From: Paenibacillus macquariensis
GTDB lineage: Bacteria > Bacillota > Bacilli > Paenibacillales > Paenibacillaceae
Direction: 5' to 3'
NCBI RefSeq assembly: GCF_900156375.1
Contig: NZ_FTNK01000017.1
Coordinates: 1-64,000 of the forward strand
Length of the DNA stretch: 64,000 nucleotides
The first letter of the stretch is position 1. Each line of letters begins with the position of its first letter. Positions 8,269 through 18,198 of this stretch are shown here, piece after piece. The notes beneath the pieces were generated by a model that searched no databases, was not told where the DNA came from, and was given only the letters and a program-made list of their open reading frames with translations. A program made the position numbers and the translations under genes.

Positions 8269-9813
8269 ATGTTAACAATGTTGATAGTAGACGATCATGA
8301 GGAAGAACGGGAAGGGATCTCCTTCCTTATTCAAGAACTCGGTTTCCCCCTCAAGTTGGAGACGGCAGAAAACGGTCGTAAAGCGCTTGATTACTTAGAA
8401 CAGCAATCCGTTGATATCCTATTTACCGATGTGCGAATGCCATTGATGGATGGATTGCAACTAACTACAGAGGTTCTAAAGCTACACCCTAATATGAAGG
8501 TAATCTTGTTCAGCGGCTTCGCAGAATTTGAATACGCTAAGACAGCAATTGCTCTAGGTGTCTCCGACTATCTTCTTAAGCCAGTCAATGTGGAAGCATT
8601 TCGCAATACGATGGAACGAGTTATCGGGGAGTTAACGGAACGACAGCATAAAGACGAAGCATCCCAAATGAAACAAGCCTTAGTGAAGAAACATATTCTA
8701 TTCACCCTGGTTAATGGTATCGGAGAACAACCCTCTATCAAAGGGTTCTCGCTCGGATTGCCAACTCATTATCATACAGTAATGTTACTTGAATTCGAGA
8801 AAGACTTCTTTGAAAATGTGGGTCCGGAATTTGAAGACTTTCTACTGTCCCTATTGGGATGCCCAGCCGATTATTTGAATTTGAATGGATGTCAGAGTCT
8901 TCTACTATTTCCTGGGCACGATATGATCTCACCTATTTCTTATCGTGAATTAGCGACGTGTATACACGATCATATTCTGATTAAATATAGAGTGAATTGT
9001 TACCTCGCGATTAACGAGGAACTCACTGCGATACAAGATCTAGCTGGCATACTACCCCAATTGGAGAAGTGGATGGAATATCGATTCTTTTTACCAGATA
9101 CTTTCGTATTCGATGCTAAGAATGAATTGATTTTCTCTGATCAAGGGTTCCCCAATCTAGCAGACAACCACATATTAGAACAGATACGGAGTAGTCTGAA
9201 AGAGCGAGATCATTTCAGTCTCAGAGCCAATACAGAACTTCTTTATCAAAAATATGTTAGACAGGTACAGTTTTCTCAATTATATGTGAAACATACGTTT
9301 TCTACCGTTTATCAAGAAGTGATGAGATTTACTACAACCGCTTCTGAAATGGATTTAAACAGAGGCATTGAACGAATATACATGTCTGAAGATTTGAGAG
9401 ATATCAAGGCTATTATTATAGAAGGCATCACTCGACTTGAACAGGATTCCAACCAAATGGAGCCCGCTCATAATCATGATATCTCAGCCACTAAACAATA
9501 TATTGAAGAAAATTATGCCGATGATCTCAGTCTGGAACTTCTTGCTACCAAAGTGTATTTGTCTCCCCATTATCTGAGTTCGATGTTCAAGAGGCAAACC
9601 GGATGCGGGTTAAATAAATATATTAAAAACGTGCGGATGCAAAAAGCGAAGGAAATGCTGACCAATACGCATCTGAAAATATCAGATATATGTAGTGCCG
9701 TCGGTTATCGTAACATTTCTTACTTCTGCCAGAATTTCAGGGATTTCTACGGACATACTCCCGAGAAATTCCGACAGTCTAACCAGAAGTCCCTTGATTA
9801 TGGAGAGAATTAA
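8269..9813 (+). CDS. yesN: YesN-type response regulator (CheY receiver + AraC HTH)
   Basis: The protein has 514 residues. The receiver domain (about 1-120) has the acidic pair DDH and the phospho-acceptor Asp in LFTDVRMPLMDG near residue 55. After a middle region, an AraC-type double HTH (about 410-510) contains LATKVYLSPHYLSSMFKRQT and ends ISYFCQNFRDFYGHTPEKFR. GGGAGG eight bases before ATG fixes the start. It overlaps almost directly with the yesM gene and is divergent from the ABC/GH13 operon. By family precedent it should activate that operon when the partner kinase senses substrate. Confidence 0.92.
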   Translation: MLTMLIVDDHEEEREGISFLIQELGFPLKLETAENGRKALDYLEQQSVDILFTDVRMPLMDGLQLTTEVLKLHPNMKVILFSGFAEFEYAKTAIALGVSDYLLKPVNVEAFRNTMERVIGELTERQHKDEASQMKQALVKKHILFTLVNGIGEQPSIKGFSLGLPTHYHTVMLLEFEKDFFENVGPEFEDFLLSLLGCPADYLNLNGCQSLLLFPGHDMISPISYRELATCIHDHILIKYRVNCYLAINEELTAIQDLAGILPQLEKWMEYRFFLPDTFVFDAKNELIFSDQGFPNLADNHILEQIRSSLKERDHFSLRANTELLYQKYVRQVQFSQLYVKHTFSTVYQEVMRFTTTASEMDLNRGIERIYMSEDLRDIKAIIIEGITRLEQDSNQMEPAHNHDISATKQYIEENYADDLSLELLATKVYLSPHYLSSMFKRQTGCGLNKYIKNVRMQKAKEMLTNTHLKISDICSAVGYRNISYFCQNFRDFYGHTPEKFRQSNQKSLDYGEN

Positions 9814-9814
9814 T

Positions 9815-11515
9815 ATGCGAACCTGGCAGACTTTTAAGGAATACATTCATAACATGAAATTTCAAACTAAAATCAAGTTAGCTTTTTTACTCATTAGCAT
9901 GATTCCTGTCGTCGTATTGGGGGGATTTTGTTACTCACAAACCAGATCACTCCTGATTGAGCAGTCCAAATCTGATTTAAATGCTGCGCTACAACAAAGT
10001 GCTCTGACATTAAATAGCCAACTTGAAGGTTACAATAAGATAATGAATTACCTCAGCTTCGACCAGGAGATTGTGAATGCTGCCAATCATACGTATACCA
10101 GTACCTTTGAAATGTACGACCAGTTGGTCAATGTCATTGATCAAAATTTCTATACAGCTCGTTCTTTGAATGTGGGCGTTGAACGCATTACATTATACAC
10201 GGGGAGTAACCTACATCAACATGGACAAACCGTGTTGCCCATCGATGAGATTATAGACATGGATTGGTATCCTGGTGTCATGAAATCGACCGATGTCCAG
10301 TGGGTATCCGATAACCATAATATGTACAGTGTTCGACGCATCATCGACACCAAACAAATAGATCCCAAAGATAATGTTTTGCTCGCACACATCAATAAAG
10401 ACAGTTTATTTCAACCCTTTGAGACTTTACAATCGCAAGGTGCGGAGATCCTCATAACGGATTCTTCCGGACAAGTAATTTATGCCACGGATGATATGCA
10501 AGGGGACACCTTGTCCCAAATCACAGATAAACCTGTTGATGAAATGTATTGGAGGGGCACCAAGGAGACTGTACTACAATCCAATATCGCCACTGCGGGA
10601 TGGAACGTTATTTTATATAAACCTACGAACTTAATAACAGATTCAGCTTGGGCGATTGTCTTAACCATCCTGCTCATTATTGTAGCTTGCATTGTAGCTG
10701 TAGCTGTGGCTAGCAGCCTATTTTCCCGTAAATTCATTACACGAATTGAACGTTTGCGTAATAACATGAGGACGGTGGAAGAGGGACAATTGGAAGTTAA
10801 CATCTCTAGCGATTCGAAAGATGAAATTGGTGACTTAATTAGAGGATTTGGGAACATGGTCGAGAAAACGAAAGAACTGATTAATAGCGTATATGTGAAG
10901 GAAATCGCCCGCAAAGAGTATGAGATGAAAGCGTTACAGGCTCAGATCAACCCTCATTTCTTGTACAACTCGCTCTCGCTTATCAATTGGCGGGCACTGC
11001 GAATTCGCGCGACGGATATTAGTGAAATGGCTCAGTTGTTATCGACATTTTATCGTACTACGCTCAATAAAGGCGACAATATGATTCTAGTCTCGGACGA
11101 AATTCTTAATGTTCAATCTTATATGAAAATCCAGCTTATTATGCACAGCAACAGCTTCGATGTAGAATATCAAATCGATGACGCGATTCTCATCTACCAT
11201 ATGCCAAACTTGATGCTTCAACCCTTGATTGAAAATGCTATCCTTCACGGTATTGAGAACCGAGAAGAAGGCGGAACAATCATGCTTTCAGGAAAATTGG
11301 AGAATGAGTGCATTATTTTTGAGGTAAAGGACAATGGCATCGGAATTCCGCAAGAACGGCTTAGTCTCTTGCTTGAATCCCAGTCCAAAGGTTATGGGCT
11401 CAAGAATGTGAATGATCGCGCAAAATTGATGTACGGAGAACAATATGGGTTAATCTTAAGCAGTATTATAGAAGAAGGAACGCAGGTCATGCTTAGGTTT
11501 CCTATGGAGAAATAA
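9815..11515 (+). CDS. yesM: YesM-type sensor histidine kinase
   Basis: This 566-residue membrane kinase has TM1 at about 22-42, an extracellular dCACHE-like sensor at about 45-275, TM2 at about 277-302 and a HAMP domain after it. A His_kinase (PF06580) domain follows with the phosphorylated His in QINPHFLYNS near H381, and an HATPase with KDNGIGIP. The open frame extends 40 codons upstream, but GGAG before ATG 9815, one base after the yesN stop, marks the true start. It likely phosphorylates the preceding YesN. An external sugar or the loaded binding protein is the expected signal. Confidence 0.92.
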   Translation: MRTWQTFKEYIHNMKFQTKIKLAFLLISMIPVVVLGGFCYSQTRSLLIEQSKSDLNAALQQSALTLNSQLEGYNKIMNYLSFDQEIVNAANHTYTSTFEMYDQLVNVIDQNFYTARSLNVGVERITLYTGSNLHQHGQTVLPIDEIIDMDWYPGVMKSTDVQWVSDNHNMYSVRRIIDTKQIDPKDNVLLAHINKDSLFQPFETLQSQGAEILITDSSGQVIYATDDMQGDTLSQITDKPVDEMYWRGTKETVLQSNIATAGWNVILYKPTNLITDSAWAIVLTILLIIVACIVAVAVASSLFSRKFITRIERLRNNMRTVEEGQLEVNISSDSKDEIGDLIRGFGNMVEKTKELINSVYVKEIARKEYEMKALQAQINPHFLYNSLSLINWRALRIRATDISEMAQLLSTFYRTTLNKGDNMILVSDEILNVQSYMKIQLIMHSNSFDVEYQIDDAILIYHMPNLMLQPLIENAILHGIENREEGGTIMLSGKLENECIIFEVKDNGIGIPQERLSLLLESQSKGYGLKNVNDRAKLMYGEQYGLILSSIIEEGTQVMLRFPMEK

Positions 11516-11532
11516 ATACTAGAATATAAATA

Positions 11533-11572
11533 AAGGCGACTTCTCATTCTGAAACGAATGGTAAGTCGCCTT
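11533..11572. terminator. Bidirectional intrinsic terminator
   Basis: AAGGCGACTT...CATTC pairs with GAATG...AAGTCGCCTT around a short loop, with T-rich flanks on both sides. It lies between convergent yesM (+) and the phosphorylase gene (-). It resembles the broken stem at 318-340. Confidence 0.8.
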
Positions 11573-11618
11573 ATTTGTCAGTGACCTTAGCACCTCGGCT
11601 AGATCTGCTGATTACATA

Positions 11619-14600
11619 CTAATCCATGAAGATTTCTATCGCTTCGACTTCACCATCACGTACGGCTAACGCCTCTACGCCTCTTATGACAGCTCCATCG
11701 TATTCGACTGTGCTACCGTCACGTTTAAGCAGCTTCATCTTACTTATCTTGGCAGCATTCGTACCGAATGTATCTACTCGACGAGCATTGTAATATCTCA
11801 CTTGTGTGTTTCCTAAGAAAGTAAAGGATACCTTCCCTGACTCATCAAATAACCAACCTGGCAATGCTGGAGTTAGCGTAAGTGTTAATTCGCCATCACT
11901 CACAGTGAAAACCTTCGAGCCCGCCATCATCATTCTCCACATACTTAGGAATTCTGCTGTAGATCCACTCAATCTAGCTACAAATCCCCTTCCATGTACC
12001 GCAGGATCTGGATTCCCACCCGTAGCAATAAATGAGGAGTTCTCCAACGTGCTACGTCCATACACAGCCGGATCAAGGAAAGGAACTAGTGATGTCTTCA
12101 ATTCCCCGAAGTACTGTTCGTAAAGGCCCGCTTTCAATAAGCCTAACAAATATTTATAAGTCATATGAAGGAAATTGGATTCTCGCTCTAACCAACCCGG
12201 TGTGAATGCACGCATGCGTCCAATTTCATGACCTTCTGAGTCTAGACTAACGGACGTTTGATACATTTGGGTCTTCTTATCATACAGCTCTGTCTTCTTA
12301 ATGCGGTCATATAGTTCTTGGGCCTGTTGTGGATCACTCAACGTCTTCATCCAACGTGTTGGGCCTTCGAGGAAATGTGGTAATGCGGACACTTCAAAAT
12401 GCAGTACTCTGGCTCTAGGAAGCCCGTTACTATTCAAATCCGGTTGTCCATTCTCGTCTACGATTCTTTCAAATTCCGTAGCTTCAAACCGGAAATACGT
12501 AGGCGTAAGTCCATCACCTAGTGCTATTGCTTTCGCAATGCCTTCATCTAGTTTAACTAGCAATGCGGAGAATCCTTCTTCGATCACGTTCAAGGATACC
12601 TCCTGCTCGACTCCAGTAATGCCATACCGAATCCGATCACGATAAGCTTCCCGAAGGGACGCTACGCTATCCCAATAAGTGAATGAATCTAGCTGATCGT
12701 CTTGATAGCTAACGACTGCACGATGAACCGCATGGAACAAATCAGCTATTTCTTCAGGTAAGCGAATAGACTTCTCTCCGAATTGCTTCGCACTTACTAA
12801 CAAGAAAGTCACCATACGCTTCAATTCAAATGTCTCGCTCATACCTGAGCCAAACAACCCTGGAAGACCATTCATTGCATCATTCCATCCTGGCTTGTTA
12901 GCTTCCATTTCCACACCCATACCATATGGATCTAACGTAGCGAATTTATTTAAGGCTAACGATACGATTTTGCTAAACAGATTTGTCTGATAAATCTTGC
13001 CCTTGCCACCCTCTGTTTGTAACCAATTGGTATCATTCATTTTCCGTCCAAGACGCTCTAGCTTATCCTCATCCTCGATCAGCGCATCATACTGCCGAAC
13101 TTGATCATGAAGCACAACATATTTCTTAGACCTTGGTTGAACATAAGCAGCACTATCGTAAAAAGCATAGGTCTCATCTCCGAAGAGAAGTTCTTCCTTC
13201 TTATCCGGGAATATGTCGAGGTAGCCGTCCACTAAGTCCATATTGTAAGTCCAATGGTCGGACCAGAATCCTTCACCGAAACCGGCTTCGATATTCTGCT
13301 GTGAAAGAGCCAGTATGCCACTTAGCAAACGTTCTTCGCTTACATGAAGCTGTACAGCATGATCAGCTAAGTAATTAATAACTTTCCCTGGCGTGAATTT
13401 CCCGCTACACAACCCCCTTAATTCCTCATGATGATCTGCAACTGTACTACTGAGCAATTCCTTAAGCTTACTTTCATTCTCAGACACGACATTAAAGCTA
13501 CATCCCTGTACGCTGAGCGGATTATATCCGTCCGCCTGCATCAGACTGAAGAACATTTTGATGTTAAACGTACCCACCTTCGGGTTAAAGAACACATCAT
13601 TACGACGGTTCTGATTCATATCCCGGAAGTTACCATTACCTTGAGAGTAATATTCAGGAGCGAGTGAGAAGAAATTGTAATCCCGTTCCAAGTCGCCATG
13701 CTTACGAGAATAGAGATGTACAACAAAGCCCTCTCCCTCATTATCCAAAATAAACGGATAGCCTCCACGGAGGAAATTATCCATATAAGACTGCTTCGCG
13801 TAGGCATCAAATAGTTCGGATGATGTATATGTTGCAATGTCTGACGTCAAATCTTCAACTAAGCTACTCGCTTCTTCTCGCTTACGAGCAATATACTCAG
13901 CCGTACATATCATATCTGCCTTGGCATTGATTTTCTCGATATCATTCACATGGCCGATAATGGTGTTCACGGTTAGACTCTCGTTAGGAGCAAGGTTCTT
14001 CGTTACCCCGCTGAAGCCACACGGTACTTTATTGACCGGATATTGTGGCTGTTGGTTAATCTCAGCGAGAGAAGCAGAAGCGAAGTTATCCGGATACATC
14101 AAGGATGTATTCCCACCAAATACAACTTCAAAGTCTACAATTGGAGCAATTCTCTTTCCTTCTCCTGTAAAGGATAAATAGAAATGTCCACTCGTGACTT
14201 GGCTAACTTGTGCCTCATCTGCAGTACTAGACCGTACATGATAGAACGGAATACCATTCTCTAGATTATAGACTTCCATCCAACTGCGTAGGAGGTTACC
14301 AATCTCTTTGAACCCACCGTTCTCCACGCCGTACGGAAGAATTTCTGGCATTCCATCTAGCAATTCTAATGAAATAGATTTATTACTAATATTAATAATT
14401 TCTACCTGACGGACCAACGCGGCATAATCATCATTCGGTAGATTAAAATAATTTACCACCGTCTTCAGTCCATGCGCTTCATGTGTCTCTTCGATGGTGA
14501 GTCCATTCGGTGAAATCCTCATCACGCGAGAAGCTTGTGTATCAGGACGAGCCGTTTGAAACGGCTCGTAGATGCTGTCTTGTCCTTGGATTTTGACAAA

Positions 14601-14840
14601 CGTTCGAAATCCATTAGCTGCAACGTTCTTGTAAGTAATACTAGCAGGTGAGAATTCCATGATCGCTGAATTCTTATCCCGAATCCCGAAGCTACATACC
14701 CCTTGGCCACGATTGACGTAGAACGTCCACATCGGAATCCCCTTCAATCCCGCCATACCTGGTAGGAAGCTTGAGAATGGTTTGGCTTGGTCGAATTGCT
14801 CAATAACAAACGTATTGTTCTCGTAATAGTACTTTGACAT
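11619..14840 (-). CDS. Large inverting glucan phosphorylase (GH94/GH161-related, probable beta-glucan oligosaccharide phosphorylase)
   Basis: This is a 1073-residue cytoplasmic protein. An N-terminal beta-sandwich region (PMWTFYVNRGQG, GFRTFVKIQGQD) is followed by a long (alpha/alpha)6 domain. Near residue 653, KPGWNDAMNGLPGLFGSGMSE corresponds to the GH94-clan motif whose Asp is the general acid. Length and the neighbouring GH30 gene fit GH161 beta-1,3-oligoglucan phosphorylase, known from Paenibacillus, better than the roughly 810-residue cellobiose phosphorylases. Start is ATG 14840, because AGGAGTG overlaps the GH30 stop, which indicates translational coupling. The family assignment is from memory of motifs, so GH94 or GH149 remain possible. 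Confidence 0.72.
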   Translation of the reverse strand: MSKYYYENNTFVIEQFDQAKPFSSFLPGMAGLKGIPMWTFYVNRGQGVCSFGIRDKNSAIMEFSPASITYKNVAANGFRTFVKIQGQDSIYEPFQTARPDTQASRVMRISPNGLTIEETHEAHGLKTVVNYFNLPNDDYAALVRQVEIINISNKSISLELLDGMPEILPYGVENGGFKEIGNLLRSWMEVYNLENGIPFYHVRSSTADEAQVSQVTSGHFYLSFTGEGKRIAPIVDFEVVFGGNTSLMYPDNFASASLAEINQQPQYPVNKVPCGFSGVTKNLAPNESLTVNTIIGHVNDIEKINAKADMICTAEYIARKREEASSLVEDLTSDIATYTSSELFDAYAKQSYMDNFLRGGYPFILDNEGEGFVVHLYSRKHGDLERDYNFFSLAPEYYSQGNGNFRDMNQNRRNDVFFNPKVGTFNIKMFFSLMQADGYNPLSVQGCSFNVVSENESKLKELLSSTVADHHEELRGLCSGKFTPGKVINYLADHAVQLHVSEERLLSGILALSQQNIEAGFGEGFWSDHWTYNMDLVDGYLDIFPDKKEELLFGDETYAFYDSAAYVQPRSKKYVVLHDQVRQYDALIEDEDKLERLGRKMNDTNWLQTEGGKGKIYQTNLFSKIVSLALNKFATLDPYGMGVEMEANKPGWNDAMNGLPGLFGSGMSETFELKRMVTFLLVSAKQFGEKSIRLPEEIADLFHAVHRAVVSYQDDQLDSFTYWDSVASLREAYRDRIRYGITGVEQEVSLNVIEEGFSALLVKLDEGIAKAIALGDGLTPTYFRFEATEFERIVDENGQPDLNSNGLPRARVLHFEVSALPHFLEGPTRWMKTLSDPQQAQELYDRIKKTELYDKKTQMYQTSVSLDSEGHEIGRMRAFTPGWLERESNFLHMTYKYLLGLLKAGLYEQYFGELKTSLVPFLDPAVYGRSTLENSSFIATGGNPDPAVHGRGFVARLSGSTAEFLSMWRMMMAGSKVFTVSDGELTLTLTPALPGWLFDESGKVSFTFLGNTQVRYYNARRVDTFGTNAAKISKMKLLKRDGSTVEYDGAVIRGVEALAVRDGEVEAIEIFMD

Positions 14841-14851
14841 GATATTCACTC

Positions 14852-16192
14852 CTACTTAGACATAATGTAAGTGACGATAGAATGCGCTTTTAACTCAGCT
14901 TCCAACATACAATCTCCTAGGCCGATGGTTGCCTTTTGCACATCATCCGTCTCATTCTGGACAACCAGTACGATCGTACCGTCAGGATTTAAGAACGCTG
15001 TAGAGAGTAAGCTATCTACTTTGGAGTTCTGTCCAATACGTACAGCCCCTTGCGCAATATACTTACTGAAATGTCCAATGTAATAATAAGAGCTATTGTA
15101 GTGAATCGTGTCTGTCAACGTATCCGCTATGATTGGGGCATCGCATAAGTTACCTACATGGTTAGGTCCACCTGTCTCGTCCAGTACGATATTCCAATCT
15201 AAGTAACCCTCGATCCAGTTATTCAAATCCCCAATCATATTTCTACCGTATCTTTCACCTGTGAACCATTCACCCAACTTTACGCCACCTTCTTGGCATC
15301 CCTCTGTGAATAGTAGATGTTTATCAGGGAACAAATCATGCACCTGACCCACCTTCTCAAATTCTTCACTTACGTACCAGTGTACTCCTGTACCCCACAC
15401 GTACTTAGCTGCTTCTGGATCAGATAGTACAACGGATGCTCTTTCTACGATGATGTCACGATTATGATCCCAGATTAGAATTTTTACATCTTCGTGACCC
15501 TCTTGATGCATGATTGGACCCAAATGATCTTTAATGAAATCACGTTCTTCTTCTGCACTATAAATACAGGAATCCCATACTTGTACGGCAGCTGGCTCAT
15601 TCTGAACGGTAATCCCCCAGATTGGAACGCCTTCCTTGCCATAAGCTTCGATGAATTTAGTGTAATAACGTGCCCATACTGCTGCGTATTCTGGTTTCAA
15701 TTGGCCACCGTTATTCATTTCCCCATTCGTCTTCATCCAAGCCGGAGGACTCCAAGGCGAAGCTAGCATGGTGATCTCGCCCCCCTTCACCTTCATCGCA
15801 TCCTTAATTAGCGGTAACACCCACTGATGATCATGCGCTATATCAAATGTAGTTAATTCTGTATCGTTATCTTCCACATACGTATAGTTACCAAGAGCGA
15901 AATCGCAGCTATGAATATGTACTCTCCCGATGTTATAGCCCAATCCTTCAGTAGGATCGAAATAACTACGAATGACCTCTGCTCGTTTCTCATCACTTAC
16001 ACGAGACAAGGTGTATGCAGCAGCTTCCGTGAATGCTCCTCCAAATCCAACGATACTTTGATAAGTTGTGCTTGGATCAAGTTCCACATCTGCCACAACA
16101 CCGGCATCCCGAGTTAGAACAGCTAGGCTCCCCTTATCGCTTAAACGTTCTCCTGAATCCTTAGCTGTGACGATCATTTTAACTTGTTTCAT
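14852..16192 (-). CDS. Cytoplasmic GH30 glycoside hydrolase
   Basis: This 446-residue GH30 enzyme is a (beta/alpha)8 barrel with a C-terminal beta side domain. QSIVGFGGAFTEAAA opens the fold, ASPWSPPAWMKTNG is typical of the family, the acid/base is in TVQNEPAA near E199 and the nucleophile in LFTEGCQEGG near E297. No signal peptide is present, so it acts on imported oligosaccharides, unlike most secreted GH30 enzymes. AAGGAG before ATG supports the start. It is the first gene of a two-gene operon with the phosphorylase and follows the LacI-type regulator. Beta-glucosidase or beta-1,6-glucosidase/-glucanase activity is plausible; specificity cannot be read from the sequence. Confidence 0.85.
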   Translation of the reverse strand: MKQVKMIVTAKDSGERLSDKGSLAVLTRDAGVVADVELDPSTTYQSIVGFGGAFTEAAAYTLSRVSDEKRAEVIRSYFDPTEGLGYNIGRVHIHSCDFALGNYTYVEDNDTELTTFDIAHDHQWVLPLIKDAMKVKGGEITMLASPWSPPAWMKTNGEMNNGGQLKPEYAAVWARYYTKFIEAYGKEGVPIWGITVQNEPAAVQVWDSCIYSAEEERDFIKDHLGPIMHQEGHEDVKILIWDHNRDIIVERASVVLSDPEAAKYVWGTGVHWYVSEEFEKVGQVHDLFPDKHLLFTEGCQEGGVKLGEWFTGERYGRNMIGDLNNWIEGYLDWNIVLDETGGPNHVGNLCDAPIIADTLTDTIHYNSSYYYIGHFSKYIAQGAVRIGQNSKVDSLLSTAFLNPDGTIVLVVQNETDDVQKATIGLGDCMLEAELKAHSIVTYIMSK

Positions 16193-16221
16193 TTGTGAAC
16201 AACTCCTTATTTGGTATAGTT

Positions 16222-16235
16222 CGAAACCGGTTTCG
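16222..16235. promoter_or_regulatory. LacI-family operator palindrome
   Basis: CGAAACCGGTTTCG is a perfect 14-bp palindrome with the central CG step typical of LacI/CcpA-type operators. It lies about 30 bases upstream of the GH30 start and directly downstream of the lacI-type gene. It is the best candidate site for that regulator. Confidence 0.75.
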
Positions 16236-16275
16236 TAATGAGGTAAAAAAAGAAATCAGCTCTATCTGTTGATTC

Positions 16276-17295
16276 TCATGGTGCGTTAGTCACACTGCTA
16301 CATGAATCCCTAACGATCAACCTTACAGGTAATACCGCTGATTCTAGAACCTGTGAAGGATTATCAATAGAATGAATCAATATGTCTGCGGCTTTACTCC
16401 CCATAAGCGCTGTATCTTGTGCAATGGTTGTTAAAGCAGGTGTAATATATTGAGATAGCTCAATATTATCAAATCCTACAATAGACAGGTCGTTAGGAAT
16501 ACGAAGTCCTCGTTCCCTAGCGGCTCTCATAGCGCCAAGTGCTAAATGGTCTCCCGCTACAAACACAGCAGTCGGACGATCTTGCAGATCCAAAATCTGC
16601 ACCATTGCGGCGTATCCACTCTCAATGGAATAATACGCGCTATCAACGATATAAGACTCTTTTGTCTCCAGATTCAGACGGGTCATTGCCAATTCATATC
16701 CTTGCACGCGCTTAGAACCAGCAAATGTGTTTATTCCACCAGAAATATGAGCGATCTTGCGGTGTCCAAGTGAATATAAGTACTCCACTGCTAGAAGGCT
16801 ACCTTCAAGGTTGTCTGAATACAAGGTATGAGCTTGCGATGTTTCATAATCGAGGACGACGCACGGAATGTCACTATCCAGAAGTTCTTTGAAATAAGGA
16901 TCTTCATAATCCGATAGAATGACGACTACCCCGTCGACACCACGAATTTTGCAATTCTCCAGATACCCGCTCTGCTTACCACCTACATCTTTAGAAATAA
17001 ACATCAGCGCATACCCTTTGGATACCGCAACTTGCTTAAAACTCTCGATAACTGCACTAAAGAAAGGGTGCTGCATACCAATGCCAGAGGATTCAACAAA
17101 TAACACACCAATGGTCCAAGACTTCTTCGTTGTCAATGTGCGTGCATGCGCATTAGGCAAATAACCGAGTTCTTTGGCTGCTTGCAAAATCGTCTGACGC
17201 GTCTGTTCTTTTACATCTGTGTAGTTATTGAATACTTTCGAGACTGTGGTGGGTGAATACCCCGTCTTCTTAGCAATATCATAAATCGTGATCAT
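16276..17295 (-). CDS. LacI/GalR-family transcriptional regulator
   Basis: This 339-residue regulator has an N-terminal HTH (TIYDIAKKTGYSPTTVSKVF, residues 3-22) with the hinge ending near residue 58. A periplasmic-binding-protein-like sensor domain runs to the end, with SIVGFDNIELSQYITPALTT typical of the GalR group. It lies directly upstream of GH30 and the phosphorylase on the same strand, with an operator between them. It therefore probably represses the beta-glucan operon until a sugar binds. AGGAG 13 bases before ATG is acceptable. The effector is unknown. Confidence 0.9.
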   Translation of the reverse strand: MITIYDIAKKTGYSPTTVSKVFNNYTDVKEQTRQTILQAAKELGYLPNAHARTLTTKKSWTIGVLFVESSGIGMQHPFFSAVIESFKQVAVSKGYALMFISKDVGGKQSGYLENCKIRGVDGVVVILSDYEDPYFKELLDSDIPCVVLDYETSQAHTLYSDNLEGSLLAVEYLYSLGHRKIAHISGGINTFAGSKRVQGYELAMTRLNLETKESYIVDSAYYSIESGYAAMVQILDLQDRPTAVFVAGDHLALGAMRAARERGLRIPNDLSIVGFDNIELSQYITPALTTIAQDTALMGSKAADILIHSIDNPSQVLESAVLPVRLIVRDSCSSVTNAP

Positions 17296-17381
17296 TCTTT
17301 AGAATTCACTCCTGTTGCAAATAGCGTAAGTCACGTTCTTACATTGCATTCTAATCTTTTATCGTATGGACGTCAATGAGA

Positions 17382-17395
17382 AAAAAGCGGTTTCA
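17382..17395. promoter_or_regulatory. Possible operator/cre-like site upstream of the LacI-type gene
   Basis: On the minus strand TGAAACCGCTTTTT resembles the left half of the GH30 operator (GAAACCG) and a degenerate CcpA cre site, but it lacks the C expected near the 3' end. It could be an autoregulatory or catabolite site. Single degenerate match. Confidence 0.35.
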
Positions 17396-17457
17396 TTGCT
17401 TATGTGTAGCCTTCACATTGTGGCTATATCCTTTGTGATGGCTACGCGATTGGAGCT

Positions 17458-18132
17458 CTATATTGTTGTTACTCTGTATGGATATCCTAATAATTGCTTT
17501 GTTCCAGACTTCCCTTTATGAATCACAATCTCTACAGGGAATATCTCAGATTCCTTATTGGATCCTAACCACATACGATGAAGAGAAGATAATATCAATA
17601 AACCTTCTTCATCTCCGATAGGTGTAAATGTAGGACTTCCTGAGATATAAATCTGCTCGTTATACTCTTCTTGAATGCGTATTGAGAGTTCTATGACATC
17701 ATCCGAAGGAAGGCCAATTTCACTGATATTCATCACATCTTTCGCGGTAAATTCGGAATCTGATTCATATTCTTGATTATGTCTTGCAATGAACTCTACG
17801 ATGTTGCCTGCAGGATCATAGAAATAGGTGGAATGAGAATTCCAAGACTCAAAATAACTTTCATCATGGTCATCGACTTGATTAATGTTAATTCCTTTGC
17901 TTTTTAACCACTCGATTGCTAATTCGTTCTTATTCTCTACGATGTTAAAGGCAAAATGGTAAAAGGGATTAGCCACACTATCACCCTGTAAGAATGTCAG
18001 TCGAGAGGATCCTACTGAAAAGGTAATCGATGTATTCGAAGACTCGATAATAGGCAACCCTAACTGGACGGAATAGAAATCTTTCAAGGTATCTAAACGT
18101 TCAGCGCATAATCTAATCTCTACAATTTTCAT
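17458..18132 (-). CDS. VOC-family (glyoxalase-like) protein
   Basis: This 224-residue protein begins KIVEIRLCAERLDTLKDFYS. It contains YHFAFNI near residue 60 and YFYDPAGNIVEFIARHN near residue 105, together forming one vicinal-oxygen-chelate module with potential His and Glu metal ligands. The C-terminal half (after about residue 125) shows weaker similarity to a second VOC-like half. Such proteins cover glyoxalases, dioxygenases and resistance proteins, so the substrate cannot be assigned. It appears to be a single-gene unit upstream of nothing obviously related. Confidence 0.75.
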   Translation of the reverse strand: MKIVEIRLCAERLDTLKDFYSVQLGLPIIESSNTSITFSVGSSRLTFLQGDSVANPFYHFAFNIVENKNELAIEWLKSKGININQVDDHDESYFESWNSHSTYFYDPAGNIVEFIARHNQEYESDSEFTAKDVMNISEIGLPSDDVIELSIRIQEEYNEQIYISGSPTFTPIGDEEGLLILSSLHRMWLGSNKESEIFPVEIVIHKGKSGTKQLLGYPYRVTTI

Positions 18133-18198
18133 TTGTATTACTCCTTCATGTTATGTTTATCATGCTGTGAAATAGTAACATTGGACTTGGAAAAGAGT

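Noticed and set aside
17382..17395. CcpA cre site
   Set aside because: Kept only as a low-confidence operator, because the conserved C near the 3' end is missing and the GAAACCG core equally fits the local LacI-type regulator.
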